Source: Neodontobutis hainanensis
Taxonomy: Eukaryota; Chordata; Actinopteri; Gobiiformes; Odontobutidae
Direction of reading: 5' to 3'
Assembly (NCBI GenBank): GCA_024349245.1
Contig: JALDNG010000005.1
Location: 19,534,501-19,598,500, forward strand
DNA: 64,000 nt
The first letter of the stretch is position 1. Each line of letters begins with the position of its first letter. Below the pieces are notes generated by a model, which was given only the letters and a program-made list of their open reading frames with translations, was not told where the DNA came from and ran no database searches. A program made the position numbers and the translations under genes. Below, piece after piece: positions 10,516-22,641 of the stretch.

Positions 10516-12256
10516 CTACAAAATCAACAAAACCTGACCCTGACATTTCAAATGGTCATGTGCTGAAATGCCAAGAAGACTTTAGTGTCCATCATTCTTA
10601 TATCTACAGATGGGAGGAAGGATAATGAAAATAAAACATGTCAGCAGAAGGTGACGACGAGGCAATATATGAAGAAAACGAATACTGATGGCAGACAGTG
10701 ATAACGTATGGAAAGAGTGCGGTGTCCAGGTGCCGTCACAGTGGCCCTAATGCACTGTCCAGACGGTGGAAGATCAAGAATGATAGAGTGACGGGAAATA
10801 GAACAGACTGATCCAGGACTAGGGTAGGATAAAATGGCATTGGTCTGTTTTGACAGTATTAATGTCACTTCAGAATATAAAAGTCAGCAGTTGGTTTGTT
10901 GATTTAGTTTGAATAAAATGTAACTGACCCAATGGATCCTATACATAAACATGTGCTAATATAGAAGACTTTGCTAATTTGAGTGATTTATTTATAAATC
11001 ATTTATAATTTAAACACAAATTGACCCAGACTTCCACTAGGGCTGCACAAAATATCCCAAATATAATGTTTATGAAATGTCAACATCTACCATATTCATG
11101 TGGCAAAGATCACAAGGATTAATGCTAAAATATTCCAATTGTAAGACATTCACACTAATATTCAATTATTTGCCATCCAAATTACATTATCGTGTGACCA
11201 AACAATAAAATTACATTGGTGGAACAAAAGTGACTAATGGATGTTAGTCTAAAGGGAAAATGTGAAATAATTAACAAAAGCTTTTAACTTGTTATTGCAA
11301 TATTCAGTAAGAAAAACGTTGTCCATCTGTCCACAATGATATATTTTGGGCGGGATGTTTTCATAGAATGCATTAAGACAAGAAAGAAGAGATCAAAACT
11401 GACAATATTACATTTATTGATAACCCTCTTTACCTCCTGAACCACTGTTTCCATGTTTCAAAGAGCAACTTAATATTGAGCCTATAATGTTTCTACTCAC
11501 TGACGGCACACACATTTAGTCATTAAGATATCTTTTTAATGCAAAATTTGGGATTTTTGGTGTCCATTGAAAGCGGATTGAGAAAGTCAGGGACAGATAT
11601 CCGACGGTGTTAACGTCAGCCACATGTCTGTCCCCTTCCTTCCAATTCCGGGTCTGTTCATATCAGCGCTCCCATCAGCAGAGGATATGAGTATGGCTGA
11701 GGTAATAGAGATGCCAGATGAGCAAACGCAGCAAGTGGGACGTGAGGACAAGGTGTGAGGACGACAAAAAGAGGCAGTCCGCTAGGCAGAAACAGAGACC
11801 GAATGTGTGAAGGAGTTTAATGAGTCTCCCGTTTGTCTCAACTGTTCCGCTGGGAACAGTGTGAGTATATGTGTGAGCGGCTAACAACACTGCCTGGTGC
11901 ATAATTTATCAGACAGCTGTCAGCTTTGTACTCCTATTTACTCTGCAAGCAAGATTTGGTGCCAACAGGGAGCAGCCAGCGGAATGACAGCCACAGAAAC
12001 AATACTTGGAGACTCAAACAACTAATAATGCTGTTATGACTGAAGTCTAATTACATAAATACAAAGATGTTTGACAAGACCCATATTTATTTCTTAAATA
12101 CAGTAACAAAACCACTTCCAGTCAAACACTGGGTGCATGTTTTTGGAATATGATTGCTCAGACACAAAAAGGAAACTTTTAGCTCTTTGATATTTCTTTG
12201 CTTGACAGTACTGTAGCTTTCTGGCAAAACAACTCCATTTGCTGTTGCACTGCCAA
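10516..12256. other. Intron DNA, possible decayed MITE near 11038
   Basis: No exon is recognised. At 11038-11240, CTAGGGCTGCAC followed by AT-rich text resembles one end of a common fish hAT-like MITE, but no opposite end is clear. The segment 11570-11900 is GC-richer and unique. Nothing else is seen. Confidence 0.35.
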
Positions 12257-12363
12257 TTAAAGACAGACACAGAGGTAACTATTCACTCTTCATTCATTCA
12301 CAAGTGGCACTTTATATCCACCAATTTGTCTACATATGCATGTCTTTAAACGGTTGGAGGACG
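12257..12363 (-). mobile_element. Diverged fragment of the tRNA-SINE with L2-like tail
   Basis: The words ACAGACACAGAGGTAACTA, TTCATTCATTCAC, CCAATTTGTCTACA and TATGCATGTCTTTAAACGG line up in order with the middle of the better copies at 33252-33618 and 46142-46511. It lacks both ends. Confidence 0.6.
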
Positions 12364-14037
12364 GACCTCTCTGTACATAAACTCGGTTCCACTCAAGGTA
12401 TTCTGCACCCATCAACCACCTACACAGTCAAAATGTATGACATCATTTTTTATCTGATTACTTATAAAGAAAACTGTTATGGGAATTTTACATTCTATAT
12501 TTCATCCAATTATTATTTCATTATTACTGTGGGTTATTTTGTTCAGGCCCTGGCCTTCAACATAGACCTAGACATATTACCACCTGGCTTCTGGGTTGTA
12601 GGTCTCTAGAGGCGGTTACCATCGTCACTGTCCAAGGCACTGTCTGAACCATCTGATATAAAATGCAATGTAATGTTTACTTTTGGGGAGAACGAGAGCA
12701 AAACCCTCAGCCTGTAACTGTGTCTGACATGTATTTTGCTTAATTCCTTTCAAGGAATAACTCCTGACCCTTTATTCTAAAATCATACTCAGTCTCCTTC
12801 GTCTGCTCATTTTATCTGTAAAGGAAAGTAAAATTATTATAACAAAAACTTAACAAATAACTTGTTTGTATACCCTTAGCATATTCCTTATTTGCACAAT
12901 CAGCGATTAAAAGAGCTCCGTGCTTTTATAGAACCAGAAGTTGTGCCATGTATTGTACTGATGCGGACAGACTATAGCTTCTCCCACCTCGGTCCATTCA
13001 GTCCTCACCCACTCATCATAGATCTCTGCTATCAGCTGTATAATGTGCAATAATTCTCATAAATCTGCTGCGTGACCTTTGCTACCATAAAGACGTCTTT
13101 ATTATATTGGGTTGGCAAAGTACAATAAAATACTATTTACAGCTAATTATTTAAATGCCACGACATTCCTGCAGTAGGTAACTTATGGCACTTGTCAACA
13201 CAGTTAATAGGCGGTATATTAAAAGCAGTTCATATGTCATCCCCAGGGCTGTACTCAGAGGGCAGCGCTCTGTGATGTCATGGTGCTGGGAGGCTTTTTT
13301 GGGGGGTTTGCCAGCTTCACAGTGCACAGTTTTTTTATATATATAACTCCTGGCATCTTTGGTGTGTTGGCCACCAAAGTCAGCAACAGGCCACCCGCTT
13401 CAGTGGATGCAGAGTGAAAAAACATGGGTGCCATATGCAAAAATAAGGTTTCTGAGGTCAGGCTCTTTGTATTATTGTATGATCCATGTTAAATTTATAC
13501 TATAAATTTAAATGCTGTCTCTAATAAATCTTGCACTGTTTGTTCATGTCATGCAAAATACTTTACTGCACCCCCAGATGGGGGATAAGTAGTAGAGTTC
13601 AGACCCAGTTTTGATTCTTGGTCTGGTATTTTGCTCAATATCACTCCCCTCACTCTCCCCGTTTCTGATCTGTCTTCTGTCTCTCCCAAAAAAGCAAAAA
13701 AGCCCAAAAAAGTATCTTAAAAAAATGTATACAATCAATGACACCAACTGAGATCAAGTAAAAGATTTTTTTTTGAAGGGGGGATATTTTGTAAGTCTGT
13801 CTGTCTGTCTGTCTGTCATTTACAATGTGAAAAGTGAATAAATAAATCAGAGACTCCTGCAAATCCTAATGAAGGCCTAGTGCCAAAATGTAATTTTAAT
13901 GAGTGTGAATAAATTTATCTGTGAAAGTTGGACAGTGTGCAGCAGTCTCTACTTTTTTGATACGTGTTGTGCTGCTCCCTCCTCTCCTACGCACCTGCCC
14001 CAGAAAATAGATGTGCAAAGTTTTCATCCTTATAAAA
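12364..14037. other. Intron DNA without recognised genes
   Basis: Nothing coding is recognised. The GC-richer patch at 13230-13440 has a 61-codon minus-strand frame with no similarity that I know. A run of AT-rich DNA fills most of the rest. Confidence 0.4.
13795..13818. repeat. (GTCT)n microsatellite
   Basis: Six tandem GTCT units. Confidence 0.9.
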
Positions 14038-14068
14038 GTGCCCCTAGCTCAGTTAGTAGAGCACTCGT
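14038..14068 (+). mobile_element. tRNA-like SINE head fragment
   Basis: GCCCCTAGCTCAGTTAGTAG continuing as AGCACTCG holds a good A box (TAGCTCAGTTAG), like the 5' end of a tRNA. No B box or cloverleaf follows, so it is not a tRNA gene. Overlapping short inverted repeats (ATAAGACC/GGTCTTAT and TAGACATAA/TTATGTCTA) follow at 14092-14139. Confidence 0.5.
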
Positions 14069-17000
14069 AAATACATAAAACCATGGGAGACATAAGACCT
14101 GGTCTTATTTATAGACATAAGCCCTGGTATTATGTCTATAAATTGGAATTGGCCGATGTAAGAATCATGCTGTTTTAGAATGCATAGTAAATGTAGAAGA
14201 AAATATCTTGGAAAATTTAAGAAATTCATGCAAGGTCCAGACCTCAGCGCTCTGCACACGGTCCTGAGTGTGTTAATATTATTGGATGGTGTAATATGTC
14301 AAACTGTTTGAGCAAGAGCTTCTAAACAGTGAGTTATAGCCAGACGTCCTTTCAGTCTCATTACATTATGGTGCTCTTACAAATTAAAAGGTGAGGTCAT
14401 TGAGGGCTAAGTGACTGATTTCACGCAAATAACTCAAATAGTCAGACAGACAGACGAGCTCAGGCTGAAGTGAGCAGTGATAAACGCACAACCCTGGAAA
14501 TGGAAGTATGAACTTTGAACACATGCCCGTCTTTGCCGCCAGACAGCAGTTTGATGAAATTGCTTGTGAGGCTAACTCGATGTCTTGACCAGTCAGTAAA
14601 TCTCTTTACTGCGTGACCTAGGCCCATTAGTCCGGCTGACGCTCCGACCTCAGAGGCCTTGTGGGCAGTCAGGGGTAGTCAGAGTCTCCCTGTTGTTTTT
14701 GCTGAGCCACTGAGCGGTTTCAAAGTGAGACATCTGCTCCTGCAAAGAGGTGTCAGGCTCCAGTGGCTGCCAGATGACACACAGTGAAACAGTAAATGAG
14801 AAGTCCTTCTTCAATGATAAAGATTTGATCAATGGACTCCATTCGAAGCACAGACGTGGATTTCTTTGACACCCTTTCTAGAAATAAGGTTAGATGAGGT
14901 GGTTAGCACTACTTGCTCACAGGAAGGTTGATAGATCAGTCCTTGCACAGTCCATAACCTCTTTCTGGAGTTTGCATGACTTTCTGGGCATTAATATCTG
15001 AAGTGTTGAATCTAAACTGCCCTATTACCTTTCTTTATTTTGAAATATCATTGGTAGGAAGGGTCTGATCTACTGTAGAAATACTGACCTATGCAAGTTG
15101 CCAACACGGCTGCATAATTACTGGCATTTTAGACACAACGAACTACCCAAAGAAGAAGTCCAAATTCTTGAGTTCTATATTATTCCTTCCTGCAAACCAA
15201 ATGCATGCTAGTAAAAAAAAAACAAAAAAACACAAAAAAAAATCTACATTCTTACAGCTGTGGGGCATTTTCACAGGACTGAATGTGACTGAATGTGGCT
15301 GACTGTGATTGAAGGTCCCTGCTTTAGTTGAACACTATCACTTTAACCAGTGAAGGATTCTTAAGAGGTGTGAAATGACAACTTTTAAAGAAAATCATTA
15401 AGCATGAAATCTCACAGGAATCATGGGATAGTCTGCTCTGATGAGGAGGGCTGACCTTTAAGATAAGAGAAGAACACTTTCATTTTCTTTTGAGCTCACA
15501 CTTCCAAAGTTACAGCATCTTTGAGCAAAGCAATTACTTCTCAGACAACTTTTTCTAACTCTAGCCACAAGGGTAACATACCAAATTTTCTAACTGATAG
15601 TTTTATTTTATATATAATCAGGTTTACATGATGATTGTAAGCACACCATGCAGTGACAACATTTCACTGCAAATGTACCTCCAGAATGAATAGAAACACT
15701 GCCAAATCTGTACCATCATAACAGCAGTCACAAGTGGCCTGTAATGAATTAGATTTGGCCAATAAACACCTTTTCCAATGCCTCTCATGACACATCTGCT
15801 CATGACAATACAAAGCAGGTTAGCACACACTCAATTAAATTAACAAATCCCAGGAAATCCAGTGTGAACAATGCACCCACTTTCCGCTGTACCGATCCAA
15901 CGATGACACTGGGGCTTTTAACACACAAATGCCAATGCCATTAGTGCAAATGGAAAATTAATTTGTGAGTGTCAATAAGTGTTCTAAAAGGACTTTAATC
16001 TTGTGGCATTGTATAAATGAAGAACTGAATACAAAGTAGTCTTAAGTAAAAACATAGTAAAAACTTTCTATGTAACACACTTGCACTGACAGTGCCTTGT
16101 TAGTTGCAATAAAAATATGTTTTCACTGGACATCTTAGCAAACATAGAAAGCCTGCATACAGTAGTTGCCCTTCTGCTTCTCTATCTACAAAATACTTGG
16201 TCATTCCTTTGTTAGTGTTAGTGTTTGGTTAGTGTGGTATTGCTTTATATATGTCATAATCTAAATTTAAGGCAATATAGTCACAGGAAAAGTCCATATA
16301 GTACACAATATCTATAGTTTTTATTTTATTGTTATATGATTGTGTTTTATCTGTTTACCTTTAAGATAATGTGACAGAGGTAAGGGGCCATATCTTCTCG
16401 ATCAAAACGCAGGTATCTGGCAGAGATGGAAACTTTGAGGGACATGTTCAAATGAACCTTTTCAAATTTTTAGGGTGAAGATGGTAATTCTCATAGTAAA
16501 AACAAAGTCACTCACATCCAGACAAAATATATATTTTTCATTATTTTGGTTGAATTGGGATTTTTATGTCAGGTTTAATGTGTGATGCAAATCTGCACAA
16601 AACAAAAACCACAGCTTCATGTCTCTGTGTCAAAACAAGAGAAAAAATTTGAGTATTATAACTATATACAAACTGCCGTGTTTCAAATTATTTTGATTTG
16701 GAAGTGGACTTAAGACAGAACGGGATTTTTCTTTTATTCACATTGTTGTTTAATGCAATAGTTAATTGGTCTCAATCACATGGACACTGCATTATCACTT
16801 CAGCTTCAAAACAAGCTCTGGAGCATTGTTAAACGTGGAAAGCTGCGCAGTCTCAGAGCAAAGCGGAGTCTTTAGGCACAGACAGAGCAGACAGGTGTCA
16901 CACCTGTCAGGACTCGGTCCAGGCCCAAGTAGAGATGAGGAATGTGGATAACAGCAGCACCAATGAGATTGGGACTGTATTTTCACAATGATCCAAACAC

Positions 17001-20000
17001 AGACCTAAGCTCCTGATCAGGATGCTTCCAGGTAAGTTTTATGTGTTCTGTTCTAAACCCCCACTTTCTCCTTGTTTAATCTAAACTTTCACCCTTTTCT
17101 CCATAACGTGTATTTTTTTATTTAGCCATGCACTGTAGCATAATATATGCATATATATTTTTTACACAAAGCAGTGCTTTTGTGCTTCAATAAAGTTGTG
17201 GTTGTAAAGGGAAAAAATATATAATAATTGTCGGTAGATTAGTCATTCTTCGGTAACGTTTCAGGACACAAGCCCAAATTATTTAGAGAATATTTTTAAT
17301 TATTTCATTAGAAATTTTTACATATTTAAAATAAATAAAATGTATATTCTAATTAATAATAATTCATAATTCATTTGATTTATTTTCTGTTTTTTTTTAT
17401 ACCAAAGCATGTGCAAAATAATACATTCTTTACTTAAGGACCAATCTGGATTTATAATTTTTTTTTTATTAGCATCTGAAAAACCCTTCTCAAAGTGCTT
17501 TGTTTTAATATTAATCTGTGTCTGAATAAACTTTCTTTTTTCCAGTTGATTGTGGATAATTGAATTTGTTAAGAATGACACAGATATTTTCCACCACTCT
17601 ATCTCTGTCCTCCAGACTGTCCAGTTCCAGTCCAACAACCGAAACTGCAAATTCAGCCTTTTGTAATGATTTTCTTTTACCACTTTTTACACTCTATTTC
17701 TCTCCAGATGGAACTCATACCTATGATTTCTGTTGTGTATCAATTATATTATTTAGAAATTGCTCTCCAAATAATGGCAAAACAAAAAAAGCAAAAGAGA
17801 TAGAGAGATGGCTGTAGTTTAATGAAAAAGCAGGGATTATGGAAGTGAGCAGGAATGATGGCTTGACCTTTGACCCCTCAGATCCCTGTGCACTTGTGAC
17901 AGGCCGACTTCAGAAGGAGGATTAAGGTAATCAATTCTAGTAATGAGAAAGGGGCGCACATTCATAAGGCAGGACACTCCCCGAAAGCAACAATTACGCC
18001 CCTCAAAGCCCTGTATGTGTCTCTGTAGTGGGACGTCACCTCGGCTGTGCGGTTGCAGAAGGGGGGCACTGTAGTCAGATATAGATGTGATATACAGCCA
18101 CAGGGAGACCTCATCCTTTGGTTGCCCCAATCAAAATTTTAGTTCAACCGACAGTTAAAGAAAAGGTTTTCAATGTCAGTTGTAAGTGCATTTTATTTTT
18201 GAGGTTGAGGTCAAAAGGTCAAATAAAATTGTGCTAGTGGTAATCAACATGAGCTGTTAGTGCATTTAGGTAACTATAAACAGCAATAAATTATTAATAG
18301 TCAAAAAAGCATTATCCACCAAAACATAGTAAATTCTATATTAAGATGACAAATGGAAACCAGCTGACTACATGTGTATGCTGCTTGTGAGTGGGTAGAC
18401 TACATTAGTAAGTGGATTAAAATTCAGCTGCTCACTTTATTTATGTGTTTAGGCTACAGCAGCTAAAGGCTACAAGCTTCAAGTTACAATTTTTGGAAAA
18501 AGCTAAATAGTACCACATGGAGGCGTCAGAGTAATATGCAAATCCTGTGCTTCCTCATCATAGACTTTTAAACAGAGCTCTGCATGACGAGATTAGTGCA
18601 CAAAAGCACCAAAATTTCACATTAGTTGTTTTGATAAAAAAACGGTTATTTACAGTAACTGTTTTAATAAGTATTAGTCATCTCTTTCTAATTGATTTTA
18701 AGATCTCCTTTCTTTTTCTTATTAAAAAATTATAGAAGCCTCTATTAACAGTTTTGCATGCTGACTTGTCCTTCTAAAGTCAAAAGCCACTGTTTGGTTT
18801 GGAGGGCATGAAAGAAATGGGATACATGCTAGACTTAGCCCACTTAATATTAAAATATTGAGAAATGTTATCTTGGCACCTAAAATGGAGAAGTACCTGT
18901 GTAGTTTGGACAGATTTCGGATTAGAAGTATGAGATGAGTATGAGTGCTAAAAATAAAGTCTGCAGAAACTCCAAAAGGAACAGAATTTATAGACCTCCC
19001 ATAACCCCACAAAGCAGTACAGTAGAGCGAAAGGGTTTAAAGGCCTTGCTGTACCAGAACACACTCTAACGAACCAAAACTAGAGAGGTGCTTTTAAAGG
19101 TTATGCTCTGGCTTGGACATGACTTCATTCTAAAGTCAATCATCCAATCTTTTCAACTGCCCCAATATCCCGTATCCGCTTACACCTCACAAGAACACAC
19201 TTAAGTCCTCATTATGGGGATGCCACATTTCAATATCGTCTTTCAATGACTCAGTTTGACCACTACTCTTGCTGGATAGACTCATGTTCAGTGGCCGACT
19301 TGTTTTAATCACGTTTTCAATTACTGCAGCGCTGCACCGAGGCGACTTGTGCTGTAATTCAATAAGAGCACAAAGAGGCAGGTCGAGCGGGTTGGACGGG
19401 CAGCCATTGTGTTTGGACAGTTTGAGTGACAGCGGCAAGTTTGGGAGGCTCCAAGCACACACTGGTCACTTTGTACCCGTCACTCAAGGCATGATAGGAA
19501 CAGCTGGCCGAGATGCTGCTGGATGCCTTGAGACTGGGACGAGGTGAGAGGTCTGCGACCAGAGGGCGAGCCCTGCCTACCACCTGTGACCCCCCAAAGC
19601 TTGAAAAAATGAAATACTCAAAACAACAGGGATGGCATAGCAGCTGGTGGCAGTGTAGTGACTCAGCCAACAATAAATAGAAATGCTAAGCCAACAGCAG
19701 ATGGAGTCACAGAGAGTCATTTAGCATTGGACAACGAGGCATTTTTTATACAACCGAGAGTTAACGCAACTTGGTCATGACTTAATGATTGTGATTAGAC
19801 CCTGTACAGGGCATCACCTATTATTTTATAACACACCTGATCTGATTCCAAAGTGTAGTATATCAAGATGAAGTATGTATGTTCAACCAAACACGTTTTA
19901 CAAAAGTGCAACATCTTGGTAAGGCTTACCCTAAATTTAAATAGATCAGGAGGTGCTTTAATATGGCACACTAAAGGGTATCTTAGCTTAGTACGATAAT

Positions 20001-21480
20001 ATGTCAACACTTTGTGCCTGCTCTTTTTATTGTAGTGGATAATACAAATCAAATATATCTCCAACACATTTGTAGATAAGAGTGATTTCATTAACACAAG
20101 GGACAACGTTGTACAGAGTTCCTCCAATTTCTAATACAGTTTGAAATACAGAATTTTATTTGTTTTGGCTCTGCGGTACACTTTGCTCTGTGCCAGATGT
20201 AGCTGTGCTTTCTGCTCCACTGAGGTTCACACTCCTACCTCCTCCAGCTCATCCATCTCTGTCAACACCTCTCTCTATAAAGTACTCCTTCCTCTGTCCG
20301 CACTACTTCCTTATCTACTGCTCTCAGCTAACACACCATCATTCAACACTCTTCCAAGCCAATGGACTTCTCTCAGTCAGAAAAAAGAGATAAATTCTTG
20401 CAGCTGAGCGATGGAGGTGAGGAGGTATTATGTGACAGTCACACTTGACTGTGATGGCAGGGGGGAGACAACAGTTCATGCAGAACACAGTCAGCGAAAA
20501 ACACAAACAAACATATGGCATTAACACTGAATACAAAAGCAAAATGTAAAGAGCTCAGTCACACCAAACACTGGCCGTGTACTCATTATGCATTGACAGA
20601 AACAAGCTCAAAAAAAAGAAGTGATTTTGGCTGATACTGGCCCTTATTTATCAAGCTTGCATAGCAACAAGTGCAGAGCTGTGCGTAACAATGGTACACG
20701 CCAGAGTGCACACTGAATTGAAAAGTGTGGCCCTTACTACTGCATACACAGCACCTTAAAACAAGTAACTATTCAGGTGGCCTCACCCTCAAACTTTATG
20801 ATATACAATAAAATAAACTTACAAAGCTAAGGAGTAATATTGTTTGTTGTTTGCGTTTTTAACAAATCCATGGTCTTCAGTCTTCAGTGTTCTTAAAAAC
20901 ATTCAATAAATAATGTAGACTTAGTGTGGATACTGCAACAAAAGTTATGCATTCTAAAAAGTAAACCTATTAGTGTGGACCTAGTCAGATAAGTCTGACT
21001 TGATTCTAAACAAGAAGCCAATTGAACACAAGCTGATTGGATTTACCAGCCGATCTCCCCTCATCCCCGCGCTCACCAGTCTGTCAGTTGTTATTGAGGT
21101 TTCATTGGCCTCCCCAGTAATCCCCCCACAACACACACCCACCCCCTGGCTCTAATTGAGAACCACAGGTTGACATGGTGCCTCTCTAAGCTCCTGCTTT
21201 GATGCTGTTGTTCCCCTAACCCTCTCCACGCTGAGGCCCCTAATGGGAGAAGCAGGTGAAGGGGGGACAAACACTACTCATGCATCAGACTGCCAGAGGA
21301 GCTGCGCTTCAAAAAGTAGACTGCTGCGAAGAACAAAGATTACGTGCAGGCATTTTGGAAATTTAAAGGTCTCCAGACATCAGTCCAAACTATATGCTTT
21401 CAGAAGTTTATAATCTTTAAAAGAGACTCTTTGCTTTTGTTTGTCTTAGAAATGTAGTCTTTGAAGCGCCATAGAACCCA
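14069..21480. other. Long intron stretch with several GC-richer unique blocks
   Basis: No exon is recognised on either strand. Unique, GC-richer blocks that stand out from AT-rich surroundings are 14420-14800, 16790-17035, 17840-18130, 19160-19570 and 21020-21300. They contain E-box and homeodomain-like words and are candidates for conserved noncoding elements. A strong donor-like CCAGGTAAGT lies on the plus strand at 17026-17035, but no exon could be tied to it. A-rich simple sequence is at 15210-15241 and T-runs are near 17390 and 17460. Confidence 0.35.
16890..16908. promoter_or_regulatory. 19-bp palindrome with paired CAGGTG/CACCTG and T-box half-sites
   Basis: GACAGGTGTCACACCTGTC is a perfect palindrome around a central C. 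It contains CAGGTG and CACCTG, the site bound by ZEB, Snail and some bHLH factors, and AGGTGT/ACACCT, the T-box core, in inverted order. It sits in the GC-richer unique block 16790-17035. Function is inferred from the motif alone. Confidence 0.4.
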
Positions 21481-21735
21481 GAGGAAGTTCGGTTGGTTCC
21501 TGTTGATGTTTTTCTACAGGTCCTCTGAGAGGACAAACTAACCACTACTGGGGGAGAAGCACACTTATGTTTATTTTAAGGTCAAATACATAAACAGTTT
21601 TTTTAAACTGGAAAATACTAATTTTTAAGTGAACTCAACATCAGACCTATTTTAATGTTCCTGCAGGGCTACCGTAGCTATTATTGCTTTAAAAAGGAAG
21701 AGAGTGAGGTGTGGAATTGCATCTTGCACTTTAGT
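21481..21735 (+). repeat. Unclassified dispersed repeat, copy 1
   Basis: Shared landmarks in the same order occur in three places: GAAGTTC-type start, GAGAGGACAAACT, CTGGGGGAGAAGCACA or equivalent, CCTGCAGGGCTACCGTAGCT and GTGAGGTGTGGAATTG. The other copies are at 27541 and 35511, in the same orientation. It may be a MITE-like element, but no terminal inverted repeat was established. Confidence 0.6.
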
Positions 21736-22627
21736 CACAAGATTTTACCAAAAAGACCAAAAACTAAAAACCATAAAACAGCCTGTTGCTCCAGAAAATG
21801 GAGAAGTGGCGTCTATTTATGAAAAGTTAAATAGATGCAAAAAAAACACTTCTCTTATCGACTATTTCCAAGTAACAACATCATAATCCCTCTACTTTGC
21901 ATCTATCAAATTTGGTGGCATCTCATCTACCTTTATTTAGTTAAAAGAAAACAAATCTAAAATGTGTTTCAAACAATGGCAGACTACTTAAAACTAAGTC
22001 ATAGATAGTCTCAGAAGTTGCATATTCACACATTAGAAGTGGCTTATGGTGCCTAGAGACACCCCTCTTAACATATTTCTTAAGATCATCCAGTTTATAG
22101 CTCAGGAAAGACTGGACATGTGAAATGAAAGAGATCATCTACAGTATATGATCTGCTTTGTGTGGGCACGTCTATCAAAACCTTTACCATCAATCCAGAG
22201 AGAACAAATATTGGTTTGTGAGCTTTCTAAGACATTGCTGATAGTTCTTTTTTGCCTCCAAATAAATTCTGACATAGCAAAAAGTTTCTGATTTCAGAGT
22301 GGTAACACATATTTGTACAGGACGACCAGCAGATACAACTATTACTCTAACAAACACAATATTTACATATATACATAGTTGACAGAAATGAGCAATAATT
22401 GATAATATGTACATCTCTCCATTACTGTTTATTTAACAAAAAACAAGACTAATGTAGAAGTTTGTCAGTTCACTAAATTTAAAATCCTGATAGTCCTAAT
22501 AATGATTCTTACATTTTTTTCTGTCAGAACTCAACATGAAAAGACAGTTATGAGGATGGTAACAATGAAGCTACCTCACACACCGGCTCGGACAGCAGTC
22601 TCCAAGCAACGCAACCTGTGTCTGACT

Positions 22628-22641
22628 GTCACCATGGCAAC
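22628..22641. promoter_or_regulatory. Perfect RFX X-box
   Basis: GTCACCATGGCAAC fits the RFX consensus GTNRCC(N)RGYAAC with both half-sites intact. A further half-site-like GCAACGCAAC lies about 20 bp upstream. The T-rich TTTTTTTCTGTCAG at 22511-22527 nearby looks like a splice acceptor, but no exon follows. RFX binding is inferred. Confidence 0.4.

Noticed and set aside
14038..14110. Possible tRNA gene
   Set aside because: Only an A box and the first arm are tRNA-like. There is no anticodon stem or B box, so it was called a SINE head.
17026..17035. Strong plus-strand donor CCAGGTAAGT as part of an antisense gene
   Set aside because: No acceptor or coding frame could be paired with it, so it is mentioned only in the stretch description.
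17318..17683. 121-codon minus-strand frame
   Set aside because: It is a low-complexity, Lys/Ile/Asn-rich translation of AT-rich DNA, with no domain.
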